From: a virus
Length of the DNA: 51,896 bases
Direction: 5' to 3' (one strand)
IMG/VR virus record: IMGVR_UViG_3300047585_000154
Span: 1 to 51,896 of that record
A model generated the notes under the pieces. The model searched no databases. It was not told the origin of the DNA and saw nothing but the letters and a program-made list of their open reading frames with translations. Positions 6,448 through 14,900 of the stretch are shown one piece after another. A program made the position numbers and the translations under genes. Numbering within the stretch: the stretch's first letter is position 1; each line of letters begins with the position of its first letter.

Positions 6448-7265
6448 ACTTCGCTCAGTATCGTCTTGATCACAAGTTCGACAAGGACATGCCGGCGGCG
6501 CTGCGCGCAACGCTGCCCAAGCCTGTTCCCTTCGAGGGCGCAATGCACGCCTTCAAGATGTCCTCTACGTCACAGGCTGGCAGCGACTACGACATCCCCA
6601 ACCAACCGGCGGCCTACGACCAGCTGGATGAAGGCTCCTGCGTCCTCAACTCCACGGTCGGTGCAATGAGCATCGTGCTCGGGGTGGAGAAGCAGGCCGT
6701 TGTGATGCTCTCACGCAACTTCCTCTACTGGCTATGCCGCCTCTCCATGGGCACCACGAGCCAAGACAGCGGGACCTACTCGCACCTGGCCGTGGACCGT
6801 GTGGGCAGCATCGGCGTCTGCTCGGAGAGCACCTGGGCCTACGGAGACGCGACGTTGTACGTGCCGCCCTCCTTGCAGGCGTACAGTGAAGCCTCAGACA
6901 ATAAGGCTACCTCCTGGTTCCAGCTCGACTCACCGCAGGCTGTGACGCCGCGCCTCACGCAGATCGAGGCGTCTGTCCGCTCGAATCACCCGGTCATCTT
7001 CGGCACCCCCGTGGACCAGACCATCCAGACCTACCAGCCTGGGCAGATCCTCACGACCCCGGACTCGAACGCCATCATTGGCGGCCACGAGATGGTGGTC
7101 ACCGGCGTGCACTACGTCAACGGGCAACGCGTCTGGATCTGGCGTAACTCCTGGGGCACGTCCTACGGGAACAACGGCTACCTGATGGTCGATGACAACT
7201 GGATGAACTGGGCGCAACTCCAAGACATCTGGAACATGACTCGGATGAGCCCGCTACTCTTCTAA
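6444..7265 (+). CDS. Papain-family (C1A) cysteine protease
   Basis: This 273-residue protein has a complete papain-type active site. The oxyanion-hole Gln60 and nucleophile Cys66 are in DQLDEGSCVLNS with the classical six-residue spacing. His215 lies in GGHEMVVTGV, and Asn235 in WRNSWGTSYGNNGY. There is no signal peptide or obvious inhibitory prodomain, only ~55 residues before the core. The start is put at 6444 rather than 6438 because the ATG overlaps the lipoprotein stop as ATGA and GGAGG lies 7 nt upstream. It is followed at once by a strong terminator. The target is unknown: it may process virion proteins, attack host proteins or act with the lipoprotein. Confidence 0.85.
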   Translation: MNFAQYRLDHKFDKDMPAALRATLPKPVPFEGAMHAFKMSSTSQAGSDYDIPNQPAAYDQLDEGSCVLNSTVGAMSIVLGVEKQAVVMLSRNFLYWLCRLSMGTTSQDSGTYSHLAVDRVGSIGVCSESTWAYGDATLYVPPSLQAYSEASDNKATSWFQLDSPQAVTPRLTQIEASVRSNHPVIFGTPVDQTIQTYQPGQILTTPDSNAIIGGHEMVVTGVHYVNGQRVWIWRNSWGTSYGNNGYLMVDDNWMNWAQLQDIWNMTRMSPLLF

Positions 7266-7289
7266 AGCAGTACGTAAGGCAGCAACCCG

Positions 7290-7325
7290 CCCCCGGCACC
7301 CACAAGGTGTCGGGGGTTTTCTTTT
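7290..7325 (+). terminator. Rho-independent terminator after the protease gene
   Basis: An 11-bp GC-rich stem (7290-7300 with 7306-7316, one G-T pair) closes a five-base loop CACAA and is followed by TTTTCTTTT. It sits 25 nt after the protease stop and immediately before the GGAGGTG ribosome-binding site of the next gene, so it separates or attenuates the two transcription units. Confidence 0.9.
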
Positions 7326-7337
7326 GGAGGTGTTCAC

Positions 7338-7556
7338 ATGTCACGACGATCCGTTTTCATCTGCGACGGCAAAGGCTGTGGCACGGTACTGCTCGAGGCG
7401 CATGACGGCTTCATCATCAAGGGCACCATCAGCGAAGCGTTAGTGGACGCGCCCAAGGTGCTGGTCGGCACGGAAGAAGGGTCTTCTCCTGGCATCGCCA
7501 CAGAGACCGCGCTCTGCGAGAAGTGCTTGCTTCAGGTACTTGGGCTGAGCAAGTAG
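7338..7556 (+). CDS. Small Zn-ribbon-like protein, 72 aa
   Basis: The product begins MSRRSVFICDGKGCGT and has four cysteines in two pairs: Cys9 and Cys14, then Cys60 and Cys63 (LCEKC). This is a plausible split zinc-ribbon around an insert. The start is set by GGAGGTG 6-12 nt upstream, right behind the terminator hairpin. The function is unknown; small zinc-ribbon phage proteins often bind nucleic acid or host transcription factors, but nothing here proves that. Confidence 0.65.
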   Translation: MSRRSVFICDGKGCGTVLLEAHDGFIIKGTISEALVDAPKVLVGTEEGSSPGIATETALCEKCLLQVLGLSK

Positions 7557-7560
7557 AAGC

Positions 7561-7986
7561 ATGCCCACTGCCATCCCACAGAAGCGCCTCGACATCATCT
7601 TGTCTGGTGAGCTCGCTGTTCTGCTAGATGTGCTGGTGTGGCAAGTGCAGAAGCAGTGCAAGGCCGAAAGAAGGCGCGCACCCACGCGGAACCAGGTGTT
7701 CTCCGCTATCTTTCTGGCGTACGTCATCGACAACAAGCAGGCGATCTTGGATGCTATCTCCAATGAAGCCGAACGCGCCCTTGCTGAAGAGTCCATCCGC
7801 AGCTGTCGATCCTCCAGCCTCCTACGCTTCGGCTACCGTAAACGTGAGCCCGCTACTCGTGCCAAGCGTAGAGGAGCTGGCAATGCATCTGTCGGGGGAG
7901 CGCGAGCACCCGATGTTGGTGACGCCCTCCCCTTACCCGAGGGAGTCGAAATCCCTCTTGCGCGGCCTGCTTGGTGGGAACGTTGA
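7561..7986 (+). CDS. Hypothetical protein, 141 aa, long overlap with next gene
   Basis: The first ~85 residues look like a natural helical protein (KRLDIILSGELAVLLDVLV, RNQVFSAIFLAYVIDNKQ, EAERALAEESI). After residue ~80 the frame becomes Arg/Ser/Gly-rich and less natural, while the +1 frame reads better. Either the two genes overlap by 104 nt, or the gene continues into the other frame by a frameshift. The start at 7561 lies 4 nt after the preceding stop. No family is recognised. Confidence 0.55.
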   Translation: MPTAIPQKRLDIILSGELAVLLDVLVWQVQKQCKAERRRAPTRNQVFSAIFLAYVIDNKQAILDAISNEAERALAEESIRSCRSSSLLRFGYRKREPATRAKRRGAGNASVGGARAPDVGDALPLPEGVEIPLARPAWWER

Positions 7987-8284
7987 CGTGCTCATCGACG
8001 ACTACGAACGAGAACCAACACGATACAGTCCGGAAGTAGGCGAGCTACTATCCTGCTTCGGTGGACGCGCCCCTGGTCCGCTAACACCAGCGGAAGAGCG
8101 GATGCTGAACACAGCCGTGCTCGAGTTCGCTGCTGCCCCAAAGCCTGCTGCGCCCGCGGCAATGAAGACGAAGGTCGCCCGCAAGGCACCCGTTCTTCAG
8201 ACGGGAGAAAGCATCGAGCGCGGTCGCCCTTGGGAGGACGCCGCGCCCGGTGTTACACCAGAGCTTTACTGGTGGATGAAGTAG
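7883..8284 (+). CDS. Hypothetical protein, 133 aa
   Basis: The start at 7883 is chosen because GAGGAG lies 6 nt upstream; the same frame is open further upstream with ATGs that lack a ribosome-binding site. The product has a helical N-terminal half (SKSLLRGLLGGNVDVLIDDY), an Ala/Pro/Lys-rich linker (FAAAPKPAAPAAMKTKV) and a C-terminal TPELYWWMK. Its function is not recognised. It is the last gene of the rightward unit and ends inside a convergent terminator hairpin. Confidence 0.55.
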   Translation: MHLSGEREHPMLVTPSPYPRESKSLLRGLLGGNVDVLIDDYEREPTRYSPEVGELLSCFGGRAPGPLTPAEERMLNTAVLEFAAAPKPAAPAAMKTKVARKAPVLQTGESIERGRPWEDAAPGVTPELYWWMK

Positions 8285-8303
8285 GGTCCGTGCCCTTCTT
8301 CTT
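8279..8303. terminator. Convergent terminator-like hairpin
   Basis: AAGTAGGG (8279-8286) can pair with CCCTTCTT (8293-8300) with one mismatch around a six-base loop, followed by CTTA. It lies exactly between the stop of a rightward gene (8282-8284) and the stop of a leftward gene (8306-8308). The sequence resembles the stronger terminator at 50501-50525, which also separates convergent genes. Confidence 0.5.
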
Positions 8304-8305
8304 AG

Positions 8306-9400
8306 CTACTGGGTGAAGGAACCGTCCACCATCAGGTTGCCGTTGAGCTCGTACTCGATGGAGTAGTTGTGCCCGCCACCGTGCGTGGTTGCGGAGGTAA
8401 GCCCGAGTGCCGTGTTGGCCGTACCTGCACCGACCACGATGACAGCCGCTGCGTAACCAGACAGCAGCGTCTGGAGCACGAGCTTGTTACCACCGCCGCC
8501 ACCCTGGACAGCCGTAAGCGCCGGCCACTCAGCTTCGATAGCCGCAAGCATGGCTGCTTCACTGGCATCGTTGCCTGTGCCAGCACCAGAGAACGTCATC
8601 GTGGTGGGTCCAACCCCGTCCACGGTCAGGATGAGCGTGAGGCCAGTGCCGCCGCCGGCAAGTGTGCCACCGGAGCTGTAGAGAGCGCTTGCCGTGATGT
8701 CGGCCGTGCCCGTAACAATCGCAGGTGCGCTTGTCGTGGGGGCAGTCGCCGGAACATACGCACCGAAAGGCGGATGCGCTGCAACCGTGGAGAGCGTGCC
8801 AGTTGCAGGAGGACCGACAAGGGCTCCATCCACGATCTCATTACGCACGAGACCCACGAGCTGCCCAGTGCGCAGCATCGGAGTGGAGCTGAGGCCGATG
8901 ACAGCACCCGTACCCACGGAGAGCGTTGCGTCAGTACCAGTGCCTGCCGGCGTGACCACGCTGTTGACCTTCGCGAAGCACTTGATGCCCGTGTAGGTTG
9001 CTGCTCCGCCGTTCGTACCGGTGATGGTCTCGCTGAGCGCGTTGCCCTGCGCATCGAATCCGTTGACAGTAAGACTTGCAGGGGCATGTGTTGCCGTCGT
9101 ACCTGCCGTAGTGACCGTCATGTTGCGAGGGGGGCTGATGGCGCCGTCGCCGACAGAACCCGTGAGCTGCGCGTACTGGTAGTCCTGCGCTGACAGTGAG
9201 GACGCCGTGACTGCCATGATGGCGGCGGGTACCGCTGCAGGCGGCGCGTCGTACTCCTCGATGGCAACGCCAACGAGAGGAGCGAAGGTGGCCATGAGGT
9301 CCCTGCGGACGTCCGCGACTTCCTTCGCGATGCCACCGGGGCCGATGATGAGGTGGGGATGGGTCGGGGACTGCGTGCCCCAGAGTCCTGAACCGTTCAT
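8306..9400 (-). CDS. Virion structural protein with sheath-type repeat domain
   Basis: This 364-residue protein has a short helical N-terminal part and then long Thr/Gly/Ala-rich beta-like sequence. Its C-terminal third (about residues 235-345) is clearly related to a segment of the tail sheath: GGTLAGGGTGLTLILTVDG, then TGNDASEAAMLAAIEAEWPA, then GTANTALGLTS, matching the sheath segments GTLDGTTLILNVNG, SESTLLAAIAVEWPA and GTANTALGLST. The start at 9400 has AGGAG at good spacing. It is the last gene of the virion operon and could be a tail or decoration protein. Confidence 0.65.
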   Translation of the reverse strand: MNGSGLWGTQSPTHPHLIIGPGGIAKEVADVRRDLMATFAPLVGVAIEEYDAPPAAVPAAIMAVTASSLSAQDYQYAQLTGSVGDGAISPPRNMTVTTAGTTATHAPASLTVNGFDAQGNALSETITGTNGGAATYTGIKCFAKVNSVVTPAGTGTDATLSVGTGAVIGLSSTPMLRTGQLVGLVRNEIVDGALVGPPATGTLSTVAAHPPFGAYVPATAPTTSAPAIVTGTADITASALYSSGGTLAGGGTGLTLILTVDGVGPTTMTFSGAGTGNDASEAAMLAAIEAEWPALTAVQGGGGGNKLVLQTLLSGYAAAVIVVGAGTANTALGLTSATTHGGGHNYSIEYELNGNLMVDGSFTQ

Positions 9401-9409
9401 GATGTTCTC

Positions 9410-9961
9410 CTAGAGTAGTGGTGTACCGAGCTGGGGCTGACCGTACTGATTTACGCCGTTGGCTAGTTGAGTGCCAAAGCGGCCACCACCGAATGTAGCA
9501 GGTCCCTTGGGCTCTTGTCCCAACGCCTGTACTCCGGTGTTGATTGCCTTGGCACCTAGAGCTCCAGCACCAAGTACTCCTGCCCCCGCTACAAGACCGG
9601 GGTGCTTCATCGCGAACCTGCCGGCACCCGCCACAAGGCTGCCCATGCCCGCAATCTTCGCAAGGTCAGTACCCATCTTCACGCCAACAGAAGCGAGTCT
9701 CTCCATCTGCGGCACATCCGTATGTTGCAGCGCATGCAGTGCGGGCTCGAGCTTGGCGAGCGCATGCTCACGGCGACCCTCGTACTGCCTATCGTGCTCT
9801 TCTTGCACAACCACGTCATCCGCGTGATTACTAGCGAGCAACGCCTCGTTGAGTAGCAGAATGCCCATACGCTCGATGAGAGAACCAGCACCCGCGTTCT
9901 TCTCGCGCAGAACCTCCTCCGTGCCGTACCGGCTCAGAAGATCTGCACGAGGGCCGTTCAT
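9410..9961 (-). CDS. Virion-associated glycine-zipper protein, 183 aa
   Basis: The start at 9961 overlaps the upstream stop as ATGA. The N-terminal ~90 residues are helical and charged. The second half holds hydrophobic Gly/Ala segments (GMGSLVAGAGRFAMKHPG, LVAGAGVLGAGALGAKAI) that look like membrane-active glycine zippers, and the C-terminus is Gly/Gln-rich. The KIAGMG sequence resembles the KxA peptides in other virion proteins here. The exact role is unknown; an internal or ejection protein is possible. Confidence 0.55.
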   Translation of the reverse strand: MNGPRADLLSRYGTEEVLREKNAGAGSLIERMGILLLNEALLASNHADDVVVQEEHDRQYEGRREHALAKLEPALHALQHTDVPQMERLASVGVKMGTDLAKIAGMGSLVAGAGRFAMKHPGLVAGAGVLGAGALGAKAINTGVQALGQEPKGPATFGGGRFGTQLANGVNQYGQPQLGTPLL

Positions 9962-10353
9962 CCGAGTACCCACACCCTCAGAGAACATGCGCTGGTAAAC
10001 GCGAAGCTGGCAGAGACGACGCCCTCCACCGGGCTAGCATTGAAATACGCCAGGAAAGAACCAGGCGTTAGCTCGAGGGGCTCCGACCCACCATTGATGG
10101 TGAGGTAGACCGGGGCTGCCTCTGCCTGGTTCGGTCCGTCGTACCGAACAAGAAGCCCAATGAGTCCAGGGGTGCTCAGCGTGCCGAAGGGAACGTCCAC
10201 GGTCCCTGAACCAGACACGTTGAGCCCGCTGTACTGCAGCGCGGTGTACGACCCAGCGTAGGTGAACGGGATCGGGTCTTGCGGCAGAGACTGGTCTGCC
10301 GCAAGCTCGAATTGCCCCGCGAACGCCACGGGCAGTAGTGCGGGTCCGGTCAT
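9958..10353 (-). CDS. Small beta-rich structural protein, 131 aa
   Basis: The sequence is predominantly beta-like (PFTYAGSYTALQYSGLNVSG, GLIGLLVRYDGPN, PVYLTINGG, SASFAFTSACSLRVWVLG) with no charged helices, as in decoration or tail-tube accessory proteins. It lies directly downstream of the putative tube gene, 3 nt after its stop. No family is recognised. Confidence 0.55.
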   Translation of the reverse strand: MTGPALLPVAFAGQFELAADQSLPQDPIPFTYAGSYTALQYSGLNVSGSGTVDVPFGTLSTPGLIGLLVRYDGPNQAEAAPVYLTINGGSEPLELTPGSFLAYFNASPVEGVVSASFAFTSACSLRVWVLG

Positions 10354-10356
10354 GGG

Positions 10357-11115
10357 CTAGGAGTTCGGGATGCCCGGGAAGGTAGCTGCGGAGCCACCGG
10401 CGTTCGAGGAGGTGCTGTTGGTGACAAGCGTGAGGGCAGAGACTGCCACCGGTACTGCGCGCTCGAACTGAACGGCCACCGACTCTTGGATGAGAACGCC
10501 CTGGGCATCCGTCGCCCAGCTGTGATTCGGCAGGTAGCATGCCTCGAAGTACACCGCCCCGAGCGTGTCGAGATTGATGTCGCGAATGTACATCAGGATG
10601 CCGATGGGCTGCGCGAACAAGTCCGACGCCAGGTTGACGTAGATGTTCTCGTAGCCCGGAGGGATGATGACATCGTGCGGGTTGGACACCGACGCCGCAC
10701 CAGCGTTGGGGAACATCGCCGGAACGACCGTCGGAGGGATGAGGTCCTGGTAGTACGCGTACAGGATGCGAAGGAGCGAGGCCCCATGATAGTAGATGCG
10801 CCCGAGACCGAGCTGCCCGACCGTCCTGCCCGCGATGAAGTAGGAGCGCTCAGAACCAATCTCGAAGATGCGGGAGAACTGCCGCGTGTGCGAGAGGTTG
10901 AAGTTCTGGATGACGCCGATGGGGAAGACGATCTGGTTGGCTGCCTGGCCGTTGCCCGCGACAGCGCCAGCAACCGCGGCAGCTCCACCGATGTTCGCAA
11001 GCCGGGGCGGACCCGCTGCGAGCATGGTGAAGCCTGCGTTCGCGTAGGCTCCATCGACCAAGCCCGCCTGGACGTAGTTCGAGTACGGCGCCCAGTCTGA
11101 GAAGTTCCCTGCCAT
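10357..11115 (-). CDS. Virion structural protein, candidate tail tube
   Basis: This 252-residue protein contains a conserved-looking core: QNFNLSHTRQFSRIFEIGS, then RTVGQLGLGRIYYHGASLL, later PHDVIIPPGYENIYVNLASD and RDINLDTLGAVYFEACYL. This reads like a tube or baseplate structural protein of large myoviruses. Sheath and tube genes are usually adjacent, and here only an HNH gene intervenes. The start at 11115 has AAAGGGAC upstream. The tube assignment is inferred from context. Confidence 0.55.
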   Translation of the reverse strand: MAGNFSDWAPYSNYVQAGLVDGAYANAGFTMLAAGPPRLANIGGAAAVAGAVAGNGQAANQIVFPIGVIQNFNLSHTRQFSRIFEIGSERSYFIAGRTVGQLGLGRIYYHGASLLRILYAYYQDLIPPTVVPAMFPNAGAASVSNPHDVIIPPGYENIYVNLASDLFAQPIGILMYIRDINLDTLGAVYFEACYLPNHSWATDAQGVLIQESVAVQFERAVPVAVSALTLVTNSTSSNAGGSAATFPGIPNS

Positions 11116-11135
11116 GGTGGTGTCCCTTTAGTGAG

Positions 11136-11873
11136 TCAGGCTCGGAGTCGTGTGATGGTTGAGGGTACGTGTCGCAGACTGCTGCGGTACTCCAGCAGGA
11201 GATGCCGCAGAGAAAAGGGTAGTGTGTCCTGTTGAAGAAGAAGCTGCACAGCCGTGCCTGCGTCCATCTCGTGCCCAGGTGGGTGCGCCTCGCCGTCGCG
11301 CTTGGCGCGGCCATCGAGTAGCTCCAGATTCTCCCAGATGTTGTTTGCGCGGTTGCCATCCTTGTGATGGACGATCTCCCACTCCTCCAAGAAGCGTCCC
11401 AACGCCTGCTCCATCACCAAGCGATGCTCGAGGATGGAACCGTCCTGCCTGGCGCGTGGGTGTCCGTACGGTGCCTGCACCAGCGCGTACCCTTCGCGAC
11501 CCACCCAGCGTTCCTTCTTGCGTGGACGACGGAACGGTTGTGGCTCGCGCAGCTTGTTTCCCTGAGCGTCGATCAGCCCCACACGCCGTCGCTGCGCGTG
11601 CGTGGCACACATGCCTCTGCTGCGTGCTGGCGCCATACATTCCGTGATGAGGCACTCCACGAAAGACCCTGGTGGGTCCTTCTTGTAGGTGAGCCGCAGG
11701 AGAGGGCGAAGCGCTCCCCCCGTTTCCCAAGACAGCCGCCCCCGTCGCGCAGCAACGTAGTGCGTATGGCAGAAGCCCTTGCTTCCGCCTTCGGTCGTCG
11801 CACTGCATCCTTTCGCTTTGCACGGGGGCCACGGTCCTTCTTGTTTCGGTCGTCCAGGGTGTCGTGTGTTCAT
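11136..11873 (-). CDS. HNH homing endonuclease with N-terminal zinc fingers
   Basis: This 245-residue protein has an HNH core at about residues 148-188: EHRLVMEQALGR, then WEIVHHKDGNRANNIWENL, the canonical arrangement of phage HNH homing enzymes. The N-terminal 95 residues hold two CxxxxC...CxxH-like clusters (PCKAKGC/FCHTHY and ECLITEC/MCATHA) that probably bind zinc and DNA. The start is the ATG at 11871-11873. It lies directly behind a perfect hairpin that contains the AAGGAGG ribosome-binding site. It sits between sheath and tube genes and is probably a free-standing mobile gene. Confidence 0.88.
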   Translation of the reverse strand: MNTRHPGRPKQEGPWPPCKAKGCSATTEGGSKGFCHTHYVAARRGRLSWETGGALRPLLRLTYKKDPPGSFVECLITECMAPARSRGMCATHAQRRRVGLIDAQGNKLREPQPFRRPRKKERWVGREGYALVQAPYGHPRARQDGSILEHRLVMEQALGRFLEEWEIVHHKDGNRANNIWENLELLDGRAKRDGEAHPPGHEMDAGTAVQLLLQQDTLPFSLRHLLLEYRSSLRHVPSTITRLRA

Positions 11874-11891
11874 CAAGGAGTCTCCTCCTTG
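11874..11891 (-). promoter_or_regulatory. RNA hairpin with GNRA tetraloop covering the HNH ribosome-binding site
   Basis: In the leftward mRNA the sequence CAAGGAG-GAGA-CTCCTTG forms a perfect 7-bp stem with a GAGA (GNRA) loop, and the ATG follows with no gap. The stem contains the AAGGAG Shine-Dalgarno bases, so folding would block translation of the endonuclease. T4 I-TevI is known to be controlled by a hairpin over its ribosome-binding site; here the regulation is inferred from sequence only. Confidence 0.7.
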
Positions 11892-11903
11892 TTTGATGTC
11901 ACA

Positions 11904-14900
11904 CTAGATCGTGAGGGTCAAGCGGATGTAGTTGCACGGCAGGGGAACGTCCAACGTAATGTCAACGTCCACCTGGTCGGGCTCCGTTGTGTCCTGCACC
12001 AGGTTGTTCAAGCTCGCACCGATGAGCACACCCGAGTCCGTGAGGAATCCGAGTAGACCCGCAATGACGTGCCCGAGAGAGTCGAGGAAGCCCTGGGTGA
12101 TGTTGAAGCGCCCGATGTAATTCTTCAGGCCGGTGCGCAGGAACTTGGCAACGAAGTCCACAATCTTCGTCACAGAGTCCGTGCGTGTCTCGACAGACGT
12201 CATGTCTGTCGTGAGTGCCATACGGCTGTACAGCGGGGTGCCTGGGCTGTCCTGGATGATGATGTAGTTCCCACCTGCCGCCATGATGTTCATCTGCGAC
12301 TGGCTGAACGTGCCGGTCGAGCCGATGACACTGGTGAACCCAGTCATGGGGAAGTTGGTGAACGACTGCTGCGGAGGCTGTGCTCCAATCATCCCGACAA
12401 TGGCGGCGTTCAAGTAGAAGCCGTCGAGCTGCTGCTGGACACCGTTGATAGTGGCCGAGCACATATCCGGGAAGGTGGACCACACGCGGCGGTTCGCGTA
12501 GCCCTGTGCAATCTCCTGCACAGTCAGCGCGATGTTGTCGTAGTCCGGCATCCCATCCGGGAGCAAGAGTGCTGCACCACGGATGCGGAGCGCGAAGGGC
12601 TCGGAGATGAGCGGTGTCGGAAGCGGCGTAGTGGCGTAGTAGCCATCGTCATTCTGACCGGGCAAGAAGCCCGAGGTCTGGATGGAGAGTACAGACCCGA
12701 CGACGTTGACGACGCTGTAGTGGTTGCCGTCCCCGATGTCGAGGTAGATGCCTGCCGTGACCGAGTAAGGGCCCGTACCAGACTCTCCCTGCGCTACGAG
12801 CAAGGAATCCAGACCCGCGATGCCCGTGTCGAACTGGTTCGCGGTCAGCGTGGTATTGCCATCCGTGCCCGAGGCCACCAGCGTGTCCACGTAGGTGGTG
12901 GGGATAGTCGGATTGATGAGGACGATGCGCTCGCCCTTCTGCTCCGGTCCGCTCATCAACGTGACGTGCGTGTTGAATACCTGGAAGATCGTGGGGTCGT
13001 GGGTCAGCGGGGCGATGCCGTAGACTTCGTAGCTCTCGAGGAACTGTGCGGCGCGCGTGAAGCCGTCGAGCGTGCCGAAGGGAGACCCCTCCGACTCTTC
13101 ATCGACACCGATGCCAGTTACCGCGATGCCCGGTGCATTGAGCAGAGCGAAATAGAAGCCCAGCCCCAGCGGGTTGTCCGAGGTGATGGGGCTCAGGTTC
13201 GTGGCCAGCGTCGTAGTGTCCCCGAAAGAAAGGAGGCCAGCGTTGGCGGCCTGCGCAGTCACATCGAGGCGCAGCGCGCGGTACTGCACGTAGAACTGTG
13301 CGCGTGCCGTGGCGACAGGGTTGCCTTGGATATCGCGAAGAACGTTCGCCTTGATGGTGGCGTCCCCGATGTCATCCACCGTGAGGTTCGGGATGGGCCG
13401 CGTCACGCCGGTGTTGGCGTTGTCGATGCTCAACCCGTTGGCGGTGATGTACCAAGCGTTACCCACGTCGTTCGAGACCGGCACCTGGGTGCTGATCTGG
13501 AGCTGACTCGTGACGCCGCCAGGAGCCACCTTGACGATGGTCGCGTAAGCCGTCCCATCGACCGTGATGGTGTCACCTGGGAGCGGCTGGTAGGGCGCAC
13601 CCGTCACAGTACCCGCTGCTTGGGCAGTGACCAGCCCCAACACGGTAAGCGCGGTGCCTCCGATGATGGTCAGGATGGACTCAGCCCCAAGCTGGGTGCT
13701 CGTGAGCACGAGGTCACCAGAGCCGTTGGTTGTCGCTATGGTCTGTCCGCCAGCAGCCTCACCGAATAGCGCATTGATCTGCGCCTTGATGAGCGTCGGC
13801 GTCGAGGCTCCCAGGAAGGACAGCGTCTGAGGACCCGTACCGTCATCAAGCTCGAGAGTGAGCCCATCCGTCACAACCGTGAGAGCCACGGTCCCAACGA
13901 TGGATGCGCTCCCTGGAGCTGCGGTGAAGTTCACGCCTGGGAAGTTGAGGATGGTGGTGACAGCGGAGCCACTACCCGCGTTGAGTGCCTGCACACCCGC
14001 GATGCCCAGAACTGGAGCACCTGCCGTAAGCCCTAAGTTGGTGAGCGCGGTGCCGCCTGTGAGCTGCAGCGAGTAGTCCGCGCCATACGAGACGTTCTGC
14101 AGCTGCAGAAAGTGACTGGTAGGGAGCTCAGTCGCGGTTGCCAGCGCACCGAGAGAAGAAGTGAACGTGGAGAGGATGTCTCCAATGCTGAGCGGCACAC
14201 CGAAGGTGATGGTGAGCGGCGTCGCACCGTTGAGGGAGATGAGAACCGTCTCCCCATCGAGCTCACCAGCCACGCCCACATGCGGTCCAGTGGACAGTCC
14301 GAGCGCGGTGTTCGCGGTGCCGCCACCCACAGTGATGCTGCCCGCAGCACCAGGCACCAGGTCTGTCAGCGTGAGGAAAGTCGCTACCACCGTGGGGTCA
14401 ATCGCGGGCCACTCCACCGCGATGGCGGCAAGCAACGTTGACTCGCTAGCCGCGTTGCCTGTGCCCACCAGGTCGAGCGTGAGCGCTCCCGCTCCGTTGA
14501 CGTTGAGGATGAGCGTTGTGCCGTCCAGCGTGCCGCCCCCGCCGTACAGCAGGCCGGAGGTGACATCCGTATCACCGGTCACTGTCGCGTACGTTGCGTA
14601 CGTGATGGCAGTGAGCGCCACGTCACCTGTGATGGTGGCCTGCGTGCCGATGCCGTTCTGCAAAAACGCGGACGTCTGCGTAACCTCGAGCAACGCGCTG
14701 CCGAGACCCGCACCACCGAGGAAAAGGAAGACACGAACAGTGTCCGGCTCCACAACGATCTCGGCGATGTTGTTGTTCGGGTCGGGAAAGCTCTCGATGA
14801 GGATGGGTGTGATGTCCTGGGTGTAGAAACTAGCACCCGTGTACTCACGCCCAACGGAGAAGCCGAACGCAGCAAGAACCGCGGGGTCCGTGCCAGTGAC

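Noticed and set aside
12069-13769. 566-codon open frame on the plus strand inside the sheath gene
   Set aside because: It is antisense to a well-supported sheath gene, has Arg/Asp/Val-biased composition typical of reverse frames in GC-rich DNA, and no ribosome-binding site or conserved motif.
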